Origin: Acidobacteriota bacterium
Lineage (GTDB): Bacteria > Acidobacteriota > Terriglobia > Acidiferrales > UBA7541
DNA: 28,144 bases
Assembly: GCA_016179005.1 (NCBI GenBank)
Contig: JACOSF010000023.1
Location: forward strand, 1 to 28,144
Reading direction: 5' to 3'
The number at the start of each line of letters is the position of its first letter. Position 1 is the first letter of the stretch. The position numbers were made by a program, and so were the translations under genes. Below, in pieces: positions 7,164 through 15,741 of this stretch. Under the pieces are notes generated by a model that was not told the DNA's origin, did no database searches, and saw nothing but the letters and a program-made list of their open reading frames with translations.

Positions 7164-8061
7164 ACAGGAACGCAGCGGCAACCCCCGTCCGCCCGAAGAG
7201 ATCCTGGCGCCGGTGGAGTTTCCGGAGGCCGGTGCGCTGCACCGCCCGGCGGAGACTCGCGCCATCGTGTCCGCGGCCGTGGAAACCTCCGACGGGATGA
7301 CCTTTGACATGATCCGGGAGCGTTGCCGAGCCACCTCGTGGAGCTTCGACCCGCGCACGGTTCTGTTCGGCACTCCGCGCCCCGGCGAACAGAAGGCGCG
7401 GCTTGGCACCGAAGAGTTCCGGACGCTGCGCTCGCGGCTGTACCAGATCCGGGAACGGCAGCCCTTGAAGACGGTGCTGGTGACCAGCGCCCTGCCGGCC
7501 GAGGGAAAGACTTTTGTCGCCGCCAACCTCGCGCAGGTGATTGTCCGGCAGCACGAGCGTCGCGCCCTGCTGATCGATGCGGACCTGCGGTGGTCCCGCT
7601 TGCACCTGTCGTTGGGCACCTCGCTGAAGCCGGGGCTTACGAATTATCTCACCGGCGACGCAGACGAGTTCTCCATCATCCAGCGCGGGGCCTACGAGAA
7701 TTTGTTCTTCATTCCTGGTGGCAGCCCTTGCTCCAACCCTGCAGAACTGATTGCCAGCGGCAAGCTGGAGTCTCTCCTGCGGCGTGTGGCGCCGCTGTTT
7801 GATTGGGTGATCATCGATTCGCCGCCGGCCGTGCCCGTCTCCGACTCGAGCCTGCTCGCGGACATGTGCGACGGCGTGCTGATGGTGGTGCGCTCAGCAG
7901 TGACCCCGTACGACATGGCGCAGCGCGCCGTCCAGGAATTCCGCGAAAAGCACCTGGTCGGCGTGGTGCTCAACGATGTGGAGCCCGGCTCCGGCTACAG
8001 CTCGTATTACTACCACTACTACCACGGGCGTTCCGGCGTGAACGGCAAAGGCAAGGGATAG
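7129..8061 (+). CDS. CpsD/CapB-type bacterial tyrosine autokinase (XrtA-associated)
   Basis: A 310-residue BY-kinase. It starts MSRIHEALKKAEQER, common in this subgroup. Walker A is SALPAEGKT (120-128), Walker A' is ALLIDADLR (146-154) and Walker B is VIIDSPP (227-233). The C-terminal tail carries a cluster of six tyrosines within residues 290-298 (YSSYYYHYY), the autophosphorylation site. It has no membrane segment, so it must be activated through the separate Wzz-like protein at 4626. Phosphorylation cycling would regulate EPS assembly. The start at 7129 lies inside the ATPase gene but has a strong AGGAAAGGAAG site. The usual proline after DADLR is replaced (WSRLH), a small deviation. Confidence 0.92.
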   Translation: MSRIHEALKKAEQERSGNPRPPEEILAPVEFPEAGALHRPAETRAIVSAAVETSDGMTFDMIRERCRATSWSFDPRTVLFGTPRPGEQKARLGTEEFRTLRSRLYQIRERQPLKTVLVTSALPAEGKTFVAANLAQVIVRQHERRALLIDADLRWSRLHLSLGTSLKPGLTNYLTGDADEFSIIQRGAYENLFFIPGGSPCSNPAELIASGKLESLLRRVAPLFDWVIIDSPPAVPVSDSSLLADMCDGVLMVVRSAVTPYDMAQRAVQEFREKHLVGVVLNDVEPGSGYSSYYYHYYHGRSGVNGKGKG

Positions 8062-8067
8062 AGGATC

Positions 8068-9444
8068 GTGGTCCGTCTCTTCAACGTCTACTACCCGGCT
8101 CGAACCCTGGTGCTGATCGCCGGGGAAGCGATAGTGGTGTGTCTCTCCTTCCTCGCGGCGGTGTTCGTGCAGCTTGGGCCGGACTCCTACATCGCTCTGA
8201 ACTACGAGGGCGGCTTCCTCAAGATTTTCAGCGTCAGCGGCCTGGCGATGCTCTGCGCGTACTTCTTCGACCTGTACGACTTTCAGCGGTTGCCCTCGCG
8301 TGGCGAAACCTATTTCCGCGTGCTCATGCAACTGGCCACCATGTCCTTCCTACTGGCGGCGGTGGCTGTGCTCTTCCCGAACTTCATGGTTGGGAAGGGC
8401 GTGTTTCTGATGGGCCTGGTTTTCCTGACGTTTACGATGATCGCCTGGCGGGCGATGTACGGGTGGATGCTGCGGCAGCCGTTCCTGCGGGAGCGCGTCT
8501 ACGTGTTGGGCGGCGGCGAACGCGCCCAGCGGCTGGTACACGCGCTGCGCACGCGCCACGAGTTGGGCATGGACGTGATCGGGTGGGTGGGCGCCATGGG
8601 CAACGGCTCGCTGACGCGCGAAAACCTGTCCCAGGCGTTGCTGCCGCTGCGCGACGCCAAAGCGGTGGACCGCGTTATCGTGGCCCTCTCCGACCGCCGC
8701 GGCACCATGCCGGTGCGCGAGTTGCTCGATCTTCGCTTGAGCAATGTGAAGGTCGAAGAAGCCACCGGCCTGCTGGAGAAAATCGACGGCAAGATCGCCG
8801 TAGAAGAGTTGCACCCGAGCTGGCTGATTTTCTCAGAAGGATTCCGCCTGAACGCCTCCATCATTTTAGGGCGCCGCGTGATGTCGCTGCTGATTTCCGC
8901 AATGCTGCTGGTCCTGGTGCTGCCGCTGCTCCCGCTCATCACGCTGCTGATCAAGCTGACCTCGCCGGGTCCCGTGCTCTATAAGCAGAAGCGCGTAGGG
9001 CGCAACGGCAAGATTTTCTTCTGCTACAAATTCCGCACCATGCGCGCGGACGCCGAGGCGGACACCGGCCCCACCTGGGCGGGAGACGACGACCCCCGCA
9101 TCACCAGAATCGGCCGCATCCTGCGCAGCGCGCGTTTGGACGAGATCCCGCAGCTCTGGAATGTCTTCAAGGGGGACATGGGTTTCGTCGGCCCGCGTCC
9201 AGAGCGCCCCGAATTTGTCGAATGGCTCAGCCGCGAGATTCCCTACTACCACTTGCGGCACTTGGTCCGCCCTGGCATCACCGGGTGGGCCCAGATCAGC
9301 TACCAGTACGGCGCATCGCTCGAGGAGTCCAAAGAAAAACTGCAGTACGACCTGTATTACATGAAGAACATCTCGATGGCGTTTGACCTCTACATCATTT
9401 TCCTGACCATCAAGATTGTGCTCTTCGGCCGGGGGGCGAAGTGA
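8068..9444 (+). CDS. Undecaprenyl-phosphate sugar phosphotransferase (EPS initiating enzyme)
   Basis: A 458-residue polyprenyl glycosylphosphotransferase of the type tied to XrtA loci (TIGR03013-like start VRLFNVYYPARTLVLIAGE). About four N-terminal membrane helices are followed by a Rossmann-like central domain (VYVLGGGERAQRLVHAL). The C-terminal bacterial sugar transferase domain has a reentrant hydrophobic helix, KFRTMRADAEAD, LDEIPQLWNVFKGDM, GPRPERPEF, RPGITGWAQI and YDLYYMKN. It transfers a sugar-1-phosphate from a UDP-sugar to undecaprenyl phosphate at the cytoplasmic face. The GTG start at 8068 follows AAGGGATAGAGG, 6 bases after the kinase stop. The sugar cannot be read from the sequence. 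Confidence 0.93.
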   Translation: MVRLFNVYYPARTLVLIAGEAIVVCLSFLAAVFVQLGPDSYIALNYEGGFLKIFSVSGLAMLCAYFFDLYDFQRLPSRGETYFRVLMQLATMSFLLAAVAVLFPNFMVGKGVFLMGLVFLTFTMIAWRAMYGWMLRQPFLRERVYVLGGGERAQRLVHALRTRHELGMDVIGWVGAMGNGSLTRENLSQALLPLRDAKAVDRVIVALSDRRGTMPVRELLDLRLSNVKVEEATGLLEKIDGKIAVEELHPSWLIFSEGFRLNASIILGRRVMSLLISAMLLVLVLPLLPLITLLIKLTSPGPVLYKQKRVGRNGKIFFCYKFRTMRADAEADTGPTWAGDDDPRITRIGRILRSARLDEIPQLWNVFKGDMGFVGPRPERPEFVEWLSREIPYYHLRHLVRPGITGWAQISYQYGASLEESKEKLQYDLYYMKNISMAFDLYIIFLTIKIVLFGRGAK

Positions 9445-10559
9445 AGTGGGTGTTCTGGCTCTCGGTGCTGTTGATCGGGTACAGCTACGCGGGTTTTCCG
9501 TTGTGGCTCTACCTGCGCAGCCACTGGCGGGCCTTCCCAGTCCTCCGCGAGCCGATTCTCCCGTTTGTTTCGATTGTCATGGCCGTCCGCAATGAGGCGC
9601 AGGCGCTGCCCGGCAAGCTCAAGAACCTAGAGGAGCTGGATTACCCGCGCGACCGCTATGAGATCATCGTCGCGTCCGACGCCTCCACGGATGCGACCAA
9701 TGCACTGCTCGCGGAGCGGGCCGGTGCCCGCTTGCGCCCCGTGTTCTGCGCCGAACATGTGGGCAAGGCATCCGCTTTGAACCAGGGAATTCAGGCGGCC
9801 CGCGGCGAAATCGTGCTGTTCACCGACGCACGGCAGATGCTGGAAAGCGAATCCGCGCGCCGGCTGGTTGGGCGTTTCGCCGACCCCGCGGTTGGCTGCG
9901 TCAGCGGCGAACTGATGTTGGGCGAACCGGTTCCCGCGGAGCGGCACGAGGGAGTCGGCCTGTACTGGAAGATGGAGAAAAAGATCCGGGAGTGGGAAGG
10001 AGCGGCCGGTTCGGTGGTCGGCGCCACGGGGGCGATCTATGCGGTGCGCAAGAAATACCTTGTGCCGCTGCCCGCCGGAACGATCCTCGACGACGTCTAT
10101 CTTCCGCTGCACGTCGTGCGGCAGGGCGGGCGCGTCGTCTTTGAGCCTGGCGCGCGCGCCTGGGACAACTTCACCGACACTCCGGCGCGCGAATTTCGCC
10201 GCAAGGTGCGCACGCTGACCGGCAACTATCAGCTTTTGCAACTCGCTCCCTGGCTGCTCACGCGGGAGAACCCGGTGCGGTTCGAGTTCATCAGCCACAA
10301 ATTGCTGCGCCTGTGCGTGCCGTTCGCGCTGGTGGGCGCGCTCGGCAGCTCCCTGCTGCTGGCGCATCCGTTTTACAAAGCGGTGGCCGTGGCCCAACTG
10401 GCGCTCTACTCCCTGGCGCTGCTGGCGCTGGTGCGGCCCGCGCCGGGGCTCGCTGGCCGACTGGGCAATGTGGTCTTCAGCTTCTTGATGTTGAACACCG
10501 CGGCAGTCGTTGCGCTGGTCAATTTTGTAACGGGAAAGAAGGAGGTCTGGGTGCGGTGA
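9441..10559 (+). CDS. Membrane-bound GT2 glycosyltransferase
   Basis: A 372-residue processive-type GT2 enzyme. An N-terminal membrane helix (1-24) is followed by the GT-A domain: SIVMAVRNEA (44-53), IIVASDASTDAT (75-86), HVGKASALNQG (106-116), the metal-site-like FTDAR (127-131) and the ILDDVYLP acidic pair near 215. The C-terminus has two or three membrane helices. It likely adds a sugar to the lipid-linked repeat unit, though a synthase-like activity is possible. The GTG start overlaps the previous stop (GTGA), so translation is coupled. A stable UUCG hairpin follows its stop. Confidence 0.9.
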   Translation: MKWVFWLSVLLIGYSYAGFPLWLYLRSHWRAFPVLREPILPFVSIVMAVRNEAQALPGKLKNLEELDYPRDRYEIIVASDASTDATNALLAERAGARLRPVFCAEHVGKASALNQGIQAARGEIVLFTDARQMLESESARRLVGRFADPAVGCVSGELMLGEPVPAERHEGVGLYWKMEKKIREWEGAAGSVVGATGAIYAVRKKYLVPLPAGTILDDVYLPLHVVRQGGRVVFEPGARAWDNFTDTPAREFRRKVRTLTGNYQLLQLAPWLLTRENPVRFEFISHKLLRLCVPFALVGALGSSLLLAHPFYKAVAVAQLALYSLALLALVRPAPGLAGRLGNVVFSFLMLNTAAVVALVNFVTGKKEVWVR

Positions 10560-10564
10560 CGCCT

Positions 10565-10583
10565 AGCGGGCTTCGGCCACGCT
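10565..10583 (+). terminator. UUCG-tetraloop hairpin between GT2 and Wzy genes
   Basis: AGCGGGC-TTCG-GCCACGCT folds into seven base pairs with one bulged A, closed by a C(UUCG)G loop, an exceptionally stable tetraloop. It begins 5 bases after the GT2 stop. There is no T-run after it, so it may be a weak or Rho-assisted terminator, an mRNA end protector or a processing site rather than a full intrinsic terminator. Confidence 0.45.
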
Positions 10584-10614
10584 GAGCGAGCTGCGTTTAC
10601 CCTGAAAACGCGCC

Positions 10615-12036
10615 TTGGCAACCACCGTCGTAGCGAAAAATGGGACCAAGAAGGACACCGGCCAGGCGGAGGGGATGACCTTCGCCTACTTCGGACTTGT
10701 CGCCTTCCTCTTCGTTTACTGCGCGCGGCCGAGCGATTGGACGGGGCTCCGCCTTTTCCCTTTTGCCAAGATCACCGCAGCACTCGCGATTTTGGGACTG
10801 CTCGCGGCCTTGTTTACGGGAGGCCGTAAGTTCCTGCACTTGCCCAAAGAAGTGATCCTGCTTTTCTTTCTCTTTGCACAACTCTGCCTGTCGGTGCCGT
10901 TTGCCGTCTGGCCGGGAGGAAGCTTCGAAACGGTGTTTGTGGACTTCTCCAAAGTAATCCCAATCGTCATCCTGATTGTGGCCACGGCCACAACAGCGGC
11001 CAGATTGAGGATTCTGTTCACTGTCCAAACCGCCTCCGTCGCCCTCATCGCATTGGTTACACTGCTGGGCAGATCCCAGCAGGTAGGCCTGTCCCAAAGC
11101 TCAGATATTGTCCGATTCGGTGGAGCGATTGGAGGAATCTTCGGGAATCCGAACGATTTCGCCTGGGCGCTGAGTCTGATGTTTCCTTTGGCCTTTGCCT
11201 TGATGCTGCGCAGCCGGAACATATTGACGAAGTCCCTCTGGGTAAGCGCGATGATCATGATGGTTATTGCTGTGATGAAGACTTATTCGCGCGGCGGCGT
11301 AATCTGCCTAATCGTGTCAGGTGGAATGACGATGTGGCTTTTCGGAGTGCGGGCCCGGAGGCCACATCTGGTCATTGCCGCTGCAATCGCCGGTCTGCTG
11401 CTTCTAGCCGTAGCCGCACCACCAGGCTTCTTTGGGCGAGTCGCATCCACGACGGATTGGGCGGAGGACGATACGGGTTCTGCATGGGCCCGAAAGCATC
11501 TCTTCATTTTGAGTTTAAAGACGACGATGCAGCATCCCCTGTTGGGCGTCGGACCGGGGAATTTTACAATTGTTTCCGGCTCGTGGCATGGAACCCACAA
11601 CACGTTTACGCAGTTCAGTTCTGAAGCGGGTATCCCAGCGATGTTGCTGTTTGTTGCCATCCTCTGGTCTTCCATGCGAAACCTGCGCATGGTGCGCAAG
11701 TGGACTTCCGAGAAAGACGACCTGTGGATCCTGTCCGCCGGATTGAGCGCCAGCTTTGCAGGTTTCGTCGTGGGTGGCTTCTTTGGAATGGCGGCGTACC
11801 ATTTCTTCGCCTACTTCATGATCGGCTATTCCTGTGCGCTCTATAGGCTCGCGCAGAACGCGCGGGGTGAATGCGATCCCGATCAACTGGCGTCGAAGAA
11901 ATCAAGCATCGCGCGGAATTCTCTGCGCAGGGAAGAGCCCGGTCCCAACGGGGCGCCCGATTATTCCCGGGTCATGCGGCGGAGCTGGCGCACCACCGTC
12001 GGGCCTCTGCCGGAACGAATGCGCTCTGGAGGCTGA
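10615..12036 (+). CDS. wzy: O-antigen ligase/Wzy-type polymerase
   Basis: A polytopic membrane protein of up to 473 residues with about 10-12 hydrophobic helices and a Wzy_C-like centre. Supporting motifs are GGIFGNPNDFAWALSL, TYSRGGVICL, the large loop HPLLGVGPGNF and GTHNTFTQFSSEAGI, typical of this superfamily. It most likely polymerises lipid-linked repeat units in the periplasm, since the locus also has Wzx and Wzz-like genes. The start is uncertain: TTG at 10615 has no clear ribosome site, while ATG at 10675 has GGAGGGG very close (2-base gap). Base composition is slightly lower in GC than its neighbours, usual for wzy genes. The last 50 residues are hydrophilic. Confidence 0.85.
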   Translation: MATTVVAKNGTKKDTGQAEGMTFAYFGLVAFLFVYCARPSDWTGLRLFPFAKITAALAILGLLAALFTGGRKFLHLPKEVILLFFLFAQLCLSVPFAVWPGGSFETVFVDFSKVIPIVILIVATATTAARLRILFTVQTASVALIALVTLLGRSQQVGLSQSSDIVRFGGAIGGIFGNPNDFAWALSLMFPLAFALMLRSRNILTKSLWVSAMIMMVIAVMKTYSRGGVICLIVSGGMTMWLFGVRARRPHLVIAAAIAGLLLLAVAAPPGFFGRVASTTDWAEDDTGSAWARKHLFILSLKTTMQHPLLGVGPGNFTIVSGSWHGTHNTFTQFSSEAGIPAMLLFVAILWSSMRNLRMVRKWTSEKDDLWILSAGLSASFAGFVVGGFFGMAAYHFFAYFMIGYSCALYRLAQNARGECDPDQLASKKSSIARNSLRREEPGPNGAPDYSRVMRRSWRTTVGPLPERMRSGG

Positions 12037-12039
12037 ACC

Positions 12040-12129
12040 GTGTGCGGAATCGCAAGCGTCCGCGTGCTTGATTCCATGGGCGGTCCCGTCTGTCCCGACC
12101 TAATCGCAGGAGAGGGAAGTCTCTTTTGA
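12040..12129 (+). pseudogene. 29-codon remnant of an asparagine synthetase (asnB) gene
   Basis: A GTG-initiated frame with an ideal ribosome site (GGAGG at 12028-12032, 7-base spacing) starts 3 bases after the Wzy stop. It encodes MCGIASVRVLDS, then MGGPVCPDLIA, then GEGSLF and a stop. Class II asparagine synthetases begin MCGIAG-, with Cys2 as nucleophile, and commonly continue with a D-x-GGPV-x-P-x-L element. The first ~23 codons therefore fit an asnB 5' end; the remaining ~600 codons are missing. The TGA overlaps the TTG start of the next gene (TTGA). It may be a deletion scar that still works as a translated leader. A full asnB lies at 19710, but its codons differ, so this is not a recent copy of it. 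Confidence 0.6.
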
Positions 12130-14474
12130 GTCCATTGCTTGACCAGAGCGCACGCGACGCGGCAAGTCGTAGCGATCCTCGCAGCGGCCGCGCACGCGTG
12201 TTTTTGATGAGCAACAACTTGGAGACTGGCGGCAGCGAACGGCAGTTCGCGCTGATGGCCCAGGCGCTACGCGACGGCGTCTTCGAAGTCGAGCTGGGCT
12301 GCCTGGGGCGCAGCGGCGCGTTCCTCGAAGGGTTGGGGCAGATCAGTGAATTCGGCGCCGGCGGGAGCTTTCTGAGTGCGAAGGCGCTGAAGTCGCGCAT
12401 CGCGCTGGGGCGACACCTGCGGCGTCAAGGAATTGCCGTGGCCCACTCGTTCGACTTCTATACGAATCTGATGCTGATCCCCACGGCGCGGCTGGCGGGC
12501 GTGCCGGCAGTGATCGGCAGCCAGCGGCAGCTCGGCGATTTGCTCCCGCCAATGAAGCGCGCGGTGCAGGCGCGCATCCTCAGGCTTTGCGACCGCGTGG
12601 TGTGTAATTCGCGCGCGGCAGCGGACCTCTTGCGCGCGCAGGGTGTGGCCGAGCGCAAGCTGGCCGTGATTCCCAATGGGCTGCCGGCGGAAGCGTTTGC
12701 AGAAACGCCACCGGCGCTGCCGCGCCAACCGGGCGTGCTGCGCGTCGGCGTGCTGGCACGCATGAACGAGCCGGTGAAGAACCATCCGGTGTTCCTCCGC
12801 GCCGCGGCGCGGCTGCTGGAAAAATTCCCGGCGCTGGAAATCCTGCTGGTGGGTGACGGAGCGCTGCGTCCCGGCCTGGAAAAGCTGGCTGCCGAACTGG
12901 GTTTTGGAGCGCGCGCGCGGTTCCTCGGCGACCGGCGCGACGTGCCGGCCGTGCTGGCCTCGATGGACATTTCCGTACTTCCCTCGCACTCGGAGAGCCT
13001 CTCCAACGCAATCATGGAATCCATGGCTGCGGGCAAGGCGGTGGTGGCCTGCCGCGTCGGCGGCAATCCGGATCTGGTGCGCGAAGGGGAGACGGGCCTG
13101 CTGGTGCCGCCGAATGACGAACAGAGCCTGGCCGATGCCATTGAGCATTTGCTCTCGCGGCCAGAGTTGATGCGGGAATGGGGCGTGCGCGGAAAAGAAA
13201 TTGCGCTTGCCGGCTTCACAGTGGACCGCGCACGAGAACGCTATGAGCAGCTCTATACCGATGTGCTGGTGGATAAAGGGAAGTTGGCACGCCCGGCGCC
13301 GCGCACAGCGGATTTTTCAGCCGCGCGGCCGCTGCGCGTGGCGATTGTGGGCCCGTCGATGCAAATGATTGGCGGTCAATCGGTGCAGGCAGACCTGCTG
13401 CTGCGGAACTGGCAGAACGACCCCGCCGTGGACGTCCGCTTCATCCCTGTGGACACGCCATTTCCGCGCTGGCTCCAGTGGGCCAGCCGAATTCCGTTCC
13501 TGCGAACGGCAATCCGGACGCCGTTGTATCTGAGGTCGCTCTACCGCGGGCTCGCTGACGCCGATCTTGCGCACATCTATGCGGCGTCTTACTGGTCGTT
13601 CTTGCTCGCGCCGGCGCCGGCGCTGTGGGTGGCGAAACGCTTGGGCAAGCGAGCGCTGATCAATTATCACAGCGGCGAGGCGCGCGACCACCTGGAGAGG
13701 TGGCGCTCGGCGCAGCGCGTGTTGCGGCGGGCCGACGGGCTGGCCGTGCCCTCGCAGTTTCTGGCCGATGTGTTCCAGCAGTTTGGCCTGCAAGCGCGAG
13801 TGGTGCCCAACCTGGTTGACCTGGCGCAGTTTTCCTGGCGGCCGCGGCAGCCGCTGCGCCCGCGGCTGGTCTGCACGCGAGGATTCGAACCGTACTACAG
13901 CGTGGACGTGGTGGTGCGGGCGTTCGCTGAGGTGAAGAAGACGGTTCCCGAGGCTAGCCTGTGCCTAGTGGGTGGCGGGTCGCACGAACAGAAGATTCGC
14001 GTCCTGGTGCAGGAACTCGGACTGGCGGACGTCGAGTTTACCGGCCCGGTCTCGCGGGAAAGTATCGGCCGCTACTACAATTCCGCGGACATTTTTATCA
14101 ACGCGTCCTGGCTGGACAACATGCCTGGGTCGATTCTGGAGGCCTTCACCTCGGGTACGGTGGTGGTCAGCACGGCGCCGGAGGGGATCCGCTACCTGGT
14201 TACGCATGAGAAGACCGGGCTGTTGAGCGATCCGGGCGACGTGCACGCGCTGGCGGCCAACGTGCTCCGCGTGTTGCGCGAGCCGGAACTCGCCGCGCGC
14301 ATCGCGCGCAATGCCTGTGAGGAATCGAAGCGCTACCACTGGGATTCCGTGCGCTCCGAGTGGCTGGCGGTTTACCGCTCCGCGCTGGGTCTCCCGCCGC
14401 TCGCCGCCGGTGAGCCTGCGCTCGGGGCCGAGCCGCAAGAATCCGAAAGGAACCTGCTCCAGTGCCGCCCGTGA
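12126..14474 (+). CDS. Tandem GT4-GT4 glycosyltransferase fusion
   Basis: A 782-residue protein with two complete GT-B (GT4-type) modules. Module 1 spans about 25-390 and contains SNNLETGGSERQ, CNSRAAADLLR, NGLPAEAF, VGVLARMNEPVKNH and the acidic ESLSNAIMES near residue 290. Module 2 spans about 400-765 and contains AIVGPSMQMIGGQSVQADLL, VPNLVDLAQF, CLVGGGSHEQK and DNMPGSILEAFTSG near 661, where an Asp replaces the first Glu of the E-x7-E motif. A linker around 385-400 joins them. It could add two successive sugars. The TTG at 12126 has AGGAGAGGG upstream and overlaps the asnB remnant's stop. The Rossmann strand RVFLMSNN needs a start before residue 25, so the later ATG at 12207 is unlikely. 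Confidence 0.88.
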   Translation: MSPLLDQSARDAASRSDPRSGRARVFLMSNNLETGGSERQFALMAQALRDGVFEVELGCLGRSGAFLEGLGQISEFGAGGSFLSAKALKSRIALGRHLRRQGIAVAHSFDFYTNLMLIPTARLAGVPAVIGSQRQLGDLLPPMKRAVQARILRLCDRVVCNSRAAADLLRAQGVAERKLAVIPNGLPAEAFAETPPALPRQPGVLRVGVLARMNEPVKNHPVFLRAAARLLEKFPALEILLVGDGALRPGLEKLAAELGFGARARFLGDRRDVPAVLASMDISVLPSHSESLSNAIMESMAAGKAVVACRVGGNPDLVREGETGLLVPPNDEQSLADAIEHLLSRPELMREWGVRGKEIALAGFTVDRARERYEQLYTDVLVDKGKLARPAPRTADFSAARPLRVAIVGPSMQMIGGQSVQADLLLRNWQNDPAVDVRFIPVDTPFPRWLQWASRIPFLRTAIRTPLYLRSLYRGLADADLAHIYAASYWSFLLAPAPALWVAKRLGKRALINYHSGEARDHLERWRSAQRVLRRADGLAVPSQFLADVFQQFGLQARVVPNLVDLAQFSWRPRQPLRPRLVCTRGFEPYYSVDVVVRAFAEVKKTVPEASLCLVGGGSHEQKIRVLVQELGLADVEFTGPVSRESIGRYYNSADIFINASWLDNMPGSILEAFTSGTVVVSTAPEGIRYLVTHEKTGLLSDPGDVHALAANVLRVLREPELAARIARNACEESKRYHWDSVRSEWLAVYRSALGLPPLAAGEPALGAEPQESERNLLQCRP

Positions 14475-15631
14475 ACGACATCATCTGCTTCGCCAACGAT
14501 TGGTCCGGCGACCCGCTGAGCAAGAAGCACATCATGCTGCGGCTGGCGCGGCGCCACCGCGTGTTGTGGGTGAACTCCATCAATAACCGGCGGCCCCGTC
14601 TGGCGCAGAAAGACTTTCGCCGGATTGTGGAAAAGTTAAAGGCGTTTCGCAGCGGGCTGAAACAGGTCGAAGAAAGAATCTGGGTGCTCTCCCCGGTCTT
14701 CGTGCCCTTTCACGGCAACCGCACGGTGCGCTCGTTCAACCGCTGGCTGCTGGGCTTTCAAATCCGCCGCGCGCTGCGCAGCCTGGGCCTGACCGATCCG
14801 ATTACGTACACGTTTGTCCCCACGTCGGCCGACGTGGTGGGCACGCTCGGCGAGAAATCGGTGGTGTATCACTGCGTGGACGAATATTCCGCGTTCAGCG
14901 ATGCGGCCGGGGAAGTGCGCGCGCGGGAGAATGAACTGCTGCGCAAGTCCGATTTGGTGCTGGTCTCCGCGTCGGACCTGCTGAAGACGAAGCGCGAGCA
15001 CAATCCCAAGACGTTTCTCGTGACGCACGGCGTGGATTATGAGCACTTCCGCCGCGCCACCGACGAGGCCACGCCCGTTGCACCCGAACTGCGCGACCTG
15101 CCGCGGCCCATCCTCGGTTTCCACGGGCTTATCGCCGACTGGGTGAATCTGCCGCTGCTGGGCGAATTGGCGCGGATGCGGCCGCAATGGTCCATTGTGC
15201 TGGTCGGGCGCGCGGACACCGATTTGTCGCCGATTCAGGGCCTGCCCAACGTCCATGTGCTAGGCCACCGACCGTACGCCAGGCTGCCGGAGTATTTGCG
15301 CGGGTTTGACATTGCCTTGCTACCGTTCGTGGTGAACGAGCTGACGCTGTCGGCGAACCCGCTGAAGCTGCGGGAATATCTCGCGGCGGGGTTGCCGGTG
15401 GTGGCGGCGCCGCTGCCGGAAATCGCGCGGTTCGAAGGGCTGGTCACGCTGGCGTCCACGGCCGCGGAGTATATGAGCGCGATCGAATCGCTGCTTGCGC
15501 GGAAGCAAGTTGGGCCGTCGCGCGAGCGGTCCGACCAGGTGGCCGGCGAATCCTGGGACGGAAAAGTCGCGGAGATCGAAAAGTTGCTTGCCTCAGTCTT
15601 ATCCAATCACAGCGGACACCGTCCCCAGTAG
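14462..15631 (+). CDS. GT-B fold glycosyltransferase (TuaH-like)
   Basis: About 389 residues of GT-B style. The N-terminal part IICFANDWSGDPLSKKHIMLRLARRHRVLWVN resembles TuaH-like transferases of teichuronic acid loci. The central VVYHCVDEYSAF and LVSASDLLKTKREHNP are followed by the C-terminal Rossmann part GFHGLIADWVNLPLL, SIVLVGRAD, GHRPYARLPEYLRGFDIALLPF and NPLKLREYLAAGLPVVA. It is soluble or peripheral at the inner membrane. It probably extends the repeat unit; donor and acceptor are unknown. GTG 14462 has AAAGGAA 9 bases upstream; GTG 14471 would give a GTGA overlap with the previous stop. Confidence 0.85.
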   Translation: MPPVNDIICFANDWSGDPLSKKHIMLRLARRHRVLWVNSINNRRPRLAQKDFRRIVEKLKAFRSGLKQVEERIWVLSPVFVPFHGNRTVRSFNRWLLGFQIRRALRSLGLTDPITYTFVPTSADVVGTLGEKSVVYHCVDEYSAFSDAAGEVRARENELLRKSDLVLVSASDLLKTKREHNPKTFLVTHGVDYEHFRRATDEATPVAPELRDLPRPILGFHGLIADWVNLPLLGELARMRPQWSIVLVGRADTDLSPIQGLPNVHVLGHRPYARLPEYLRGFDIALLPFVVNELTLSANPLKLREYLAAGLPVVAAPLPEIARFEGLVTLASTAAEYMSAIESLLARKQVGPSRERSDQVAGESWDGKVAEIEKLLASVLSNHSGHRPQ

Positions 15632-15741
15632 TACCCAATCCGCCGACGAACTTCGAAATGGTGACTGCAAGCGTGAGATGATTCTGTGCGATACGCCCAA
15701 CCGGATGAGACGGCGCCGGGGTGAGGCCGAGAACAAAGAGA

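Noticed and set aside
7803..8984. Open frame of 393 codons on the plus strand overlapping the kinase and sugar transferase genes
   Set aside because: It runs out of frame through two well-supported genes and is made of low-complexity Arg/Gly/Ala sequence.
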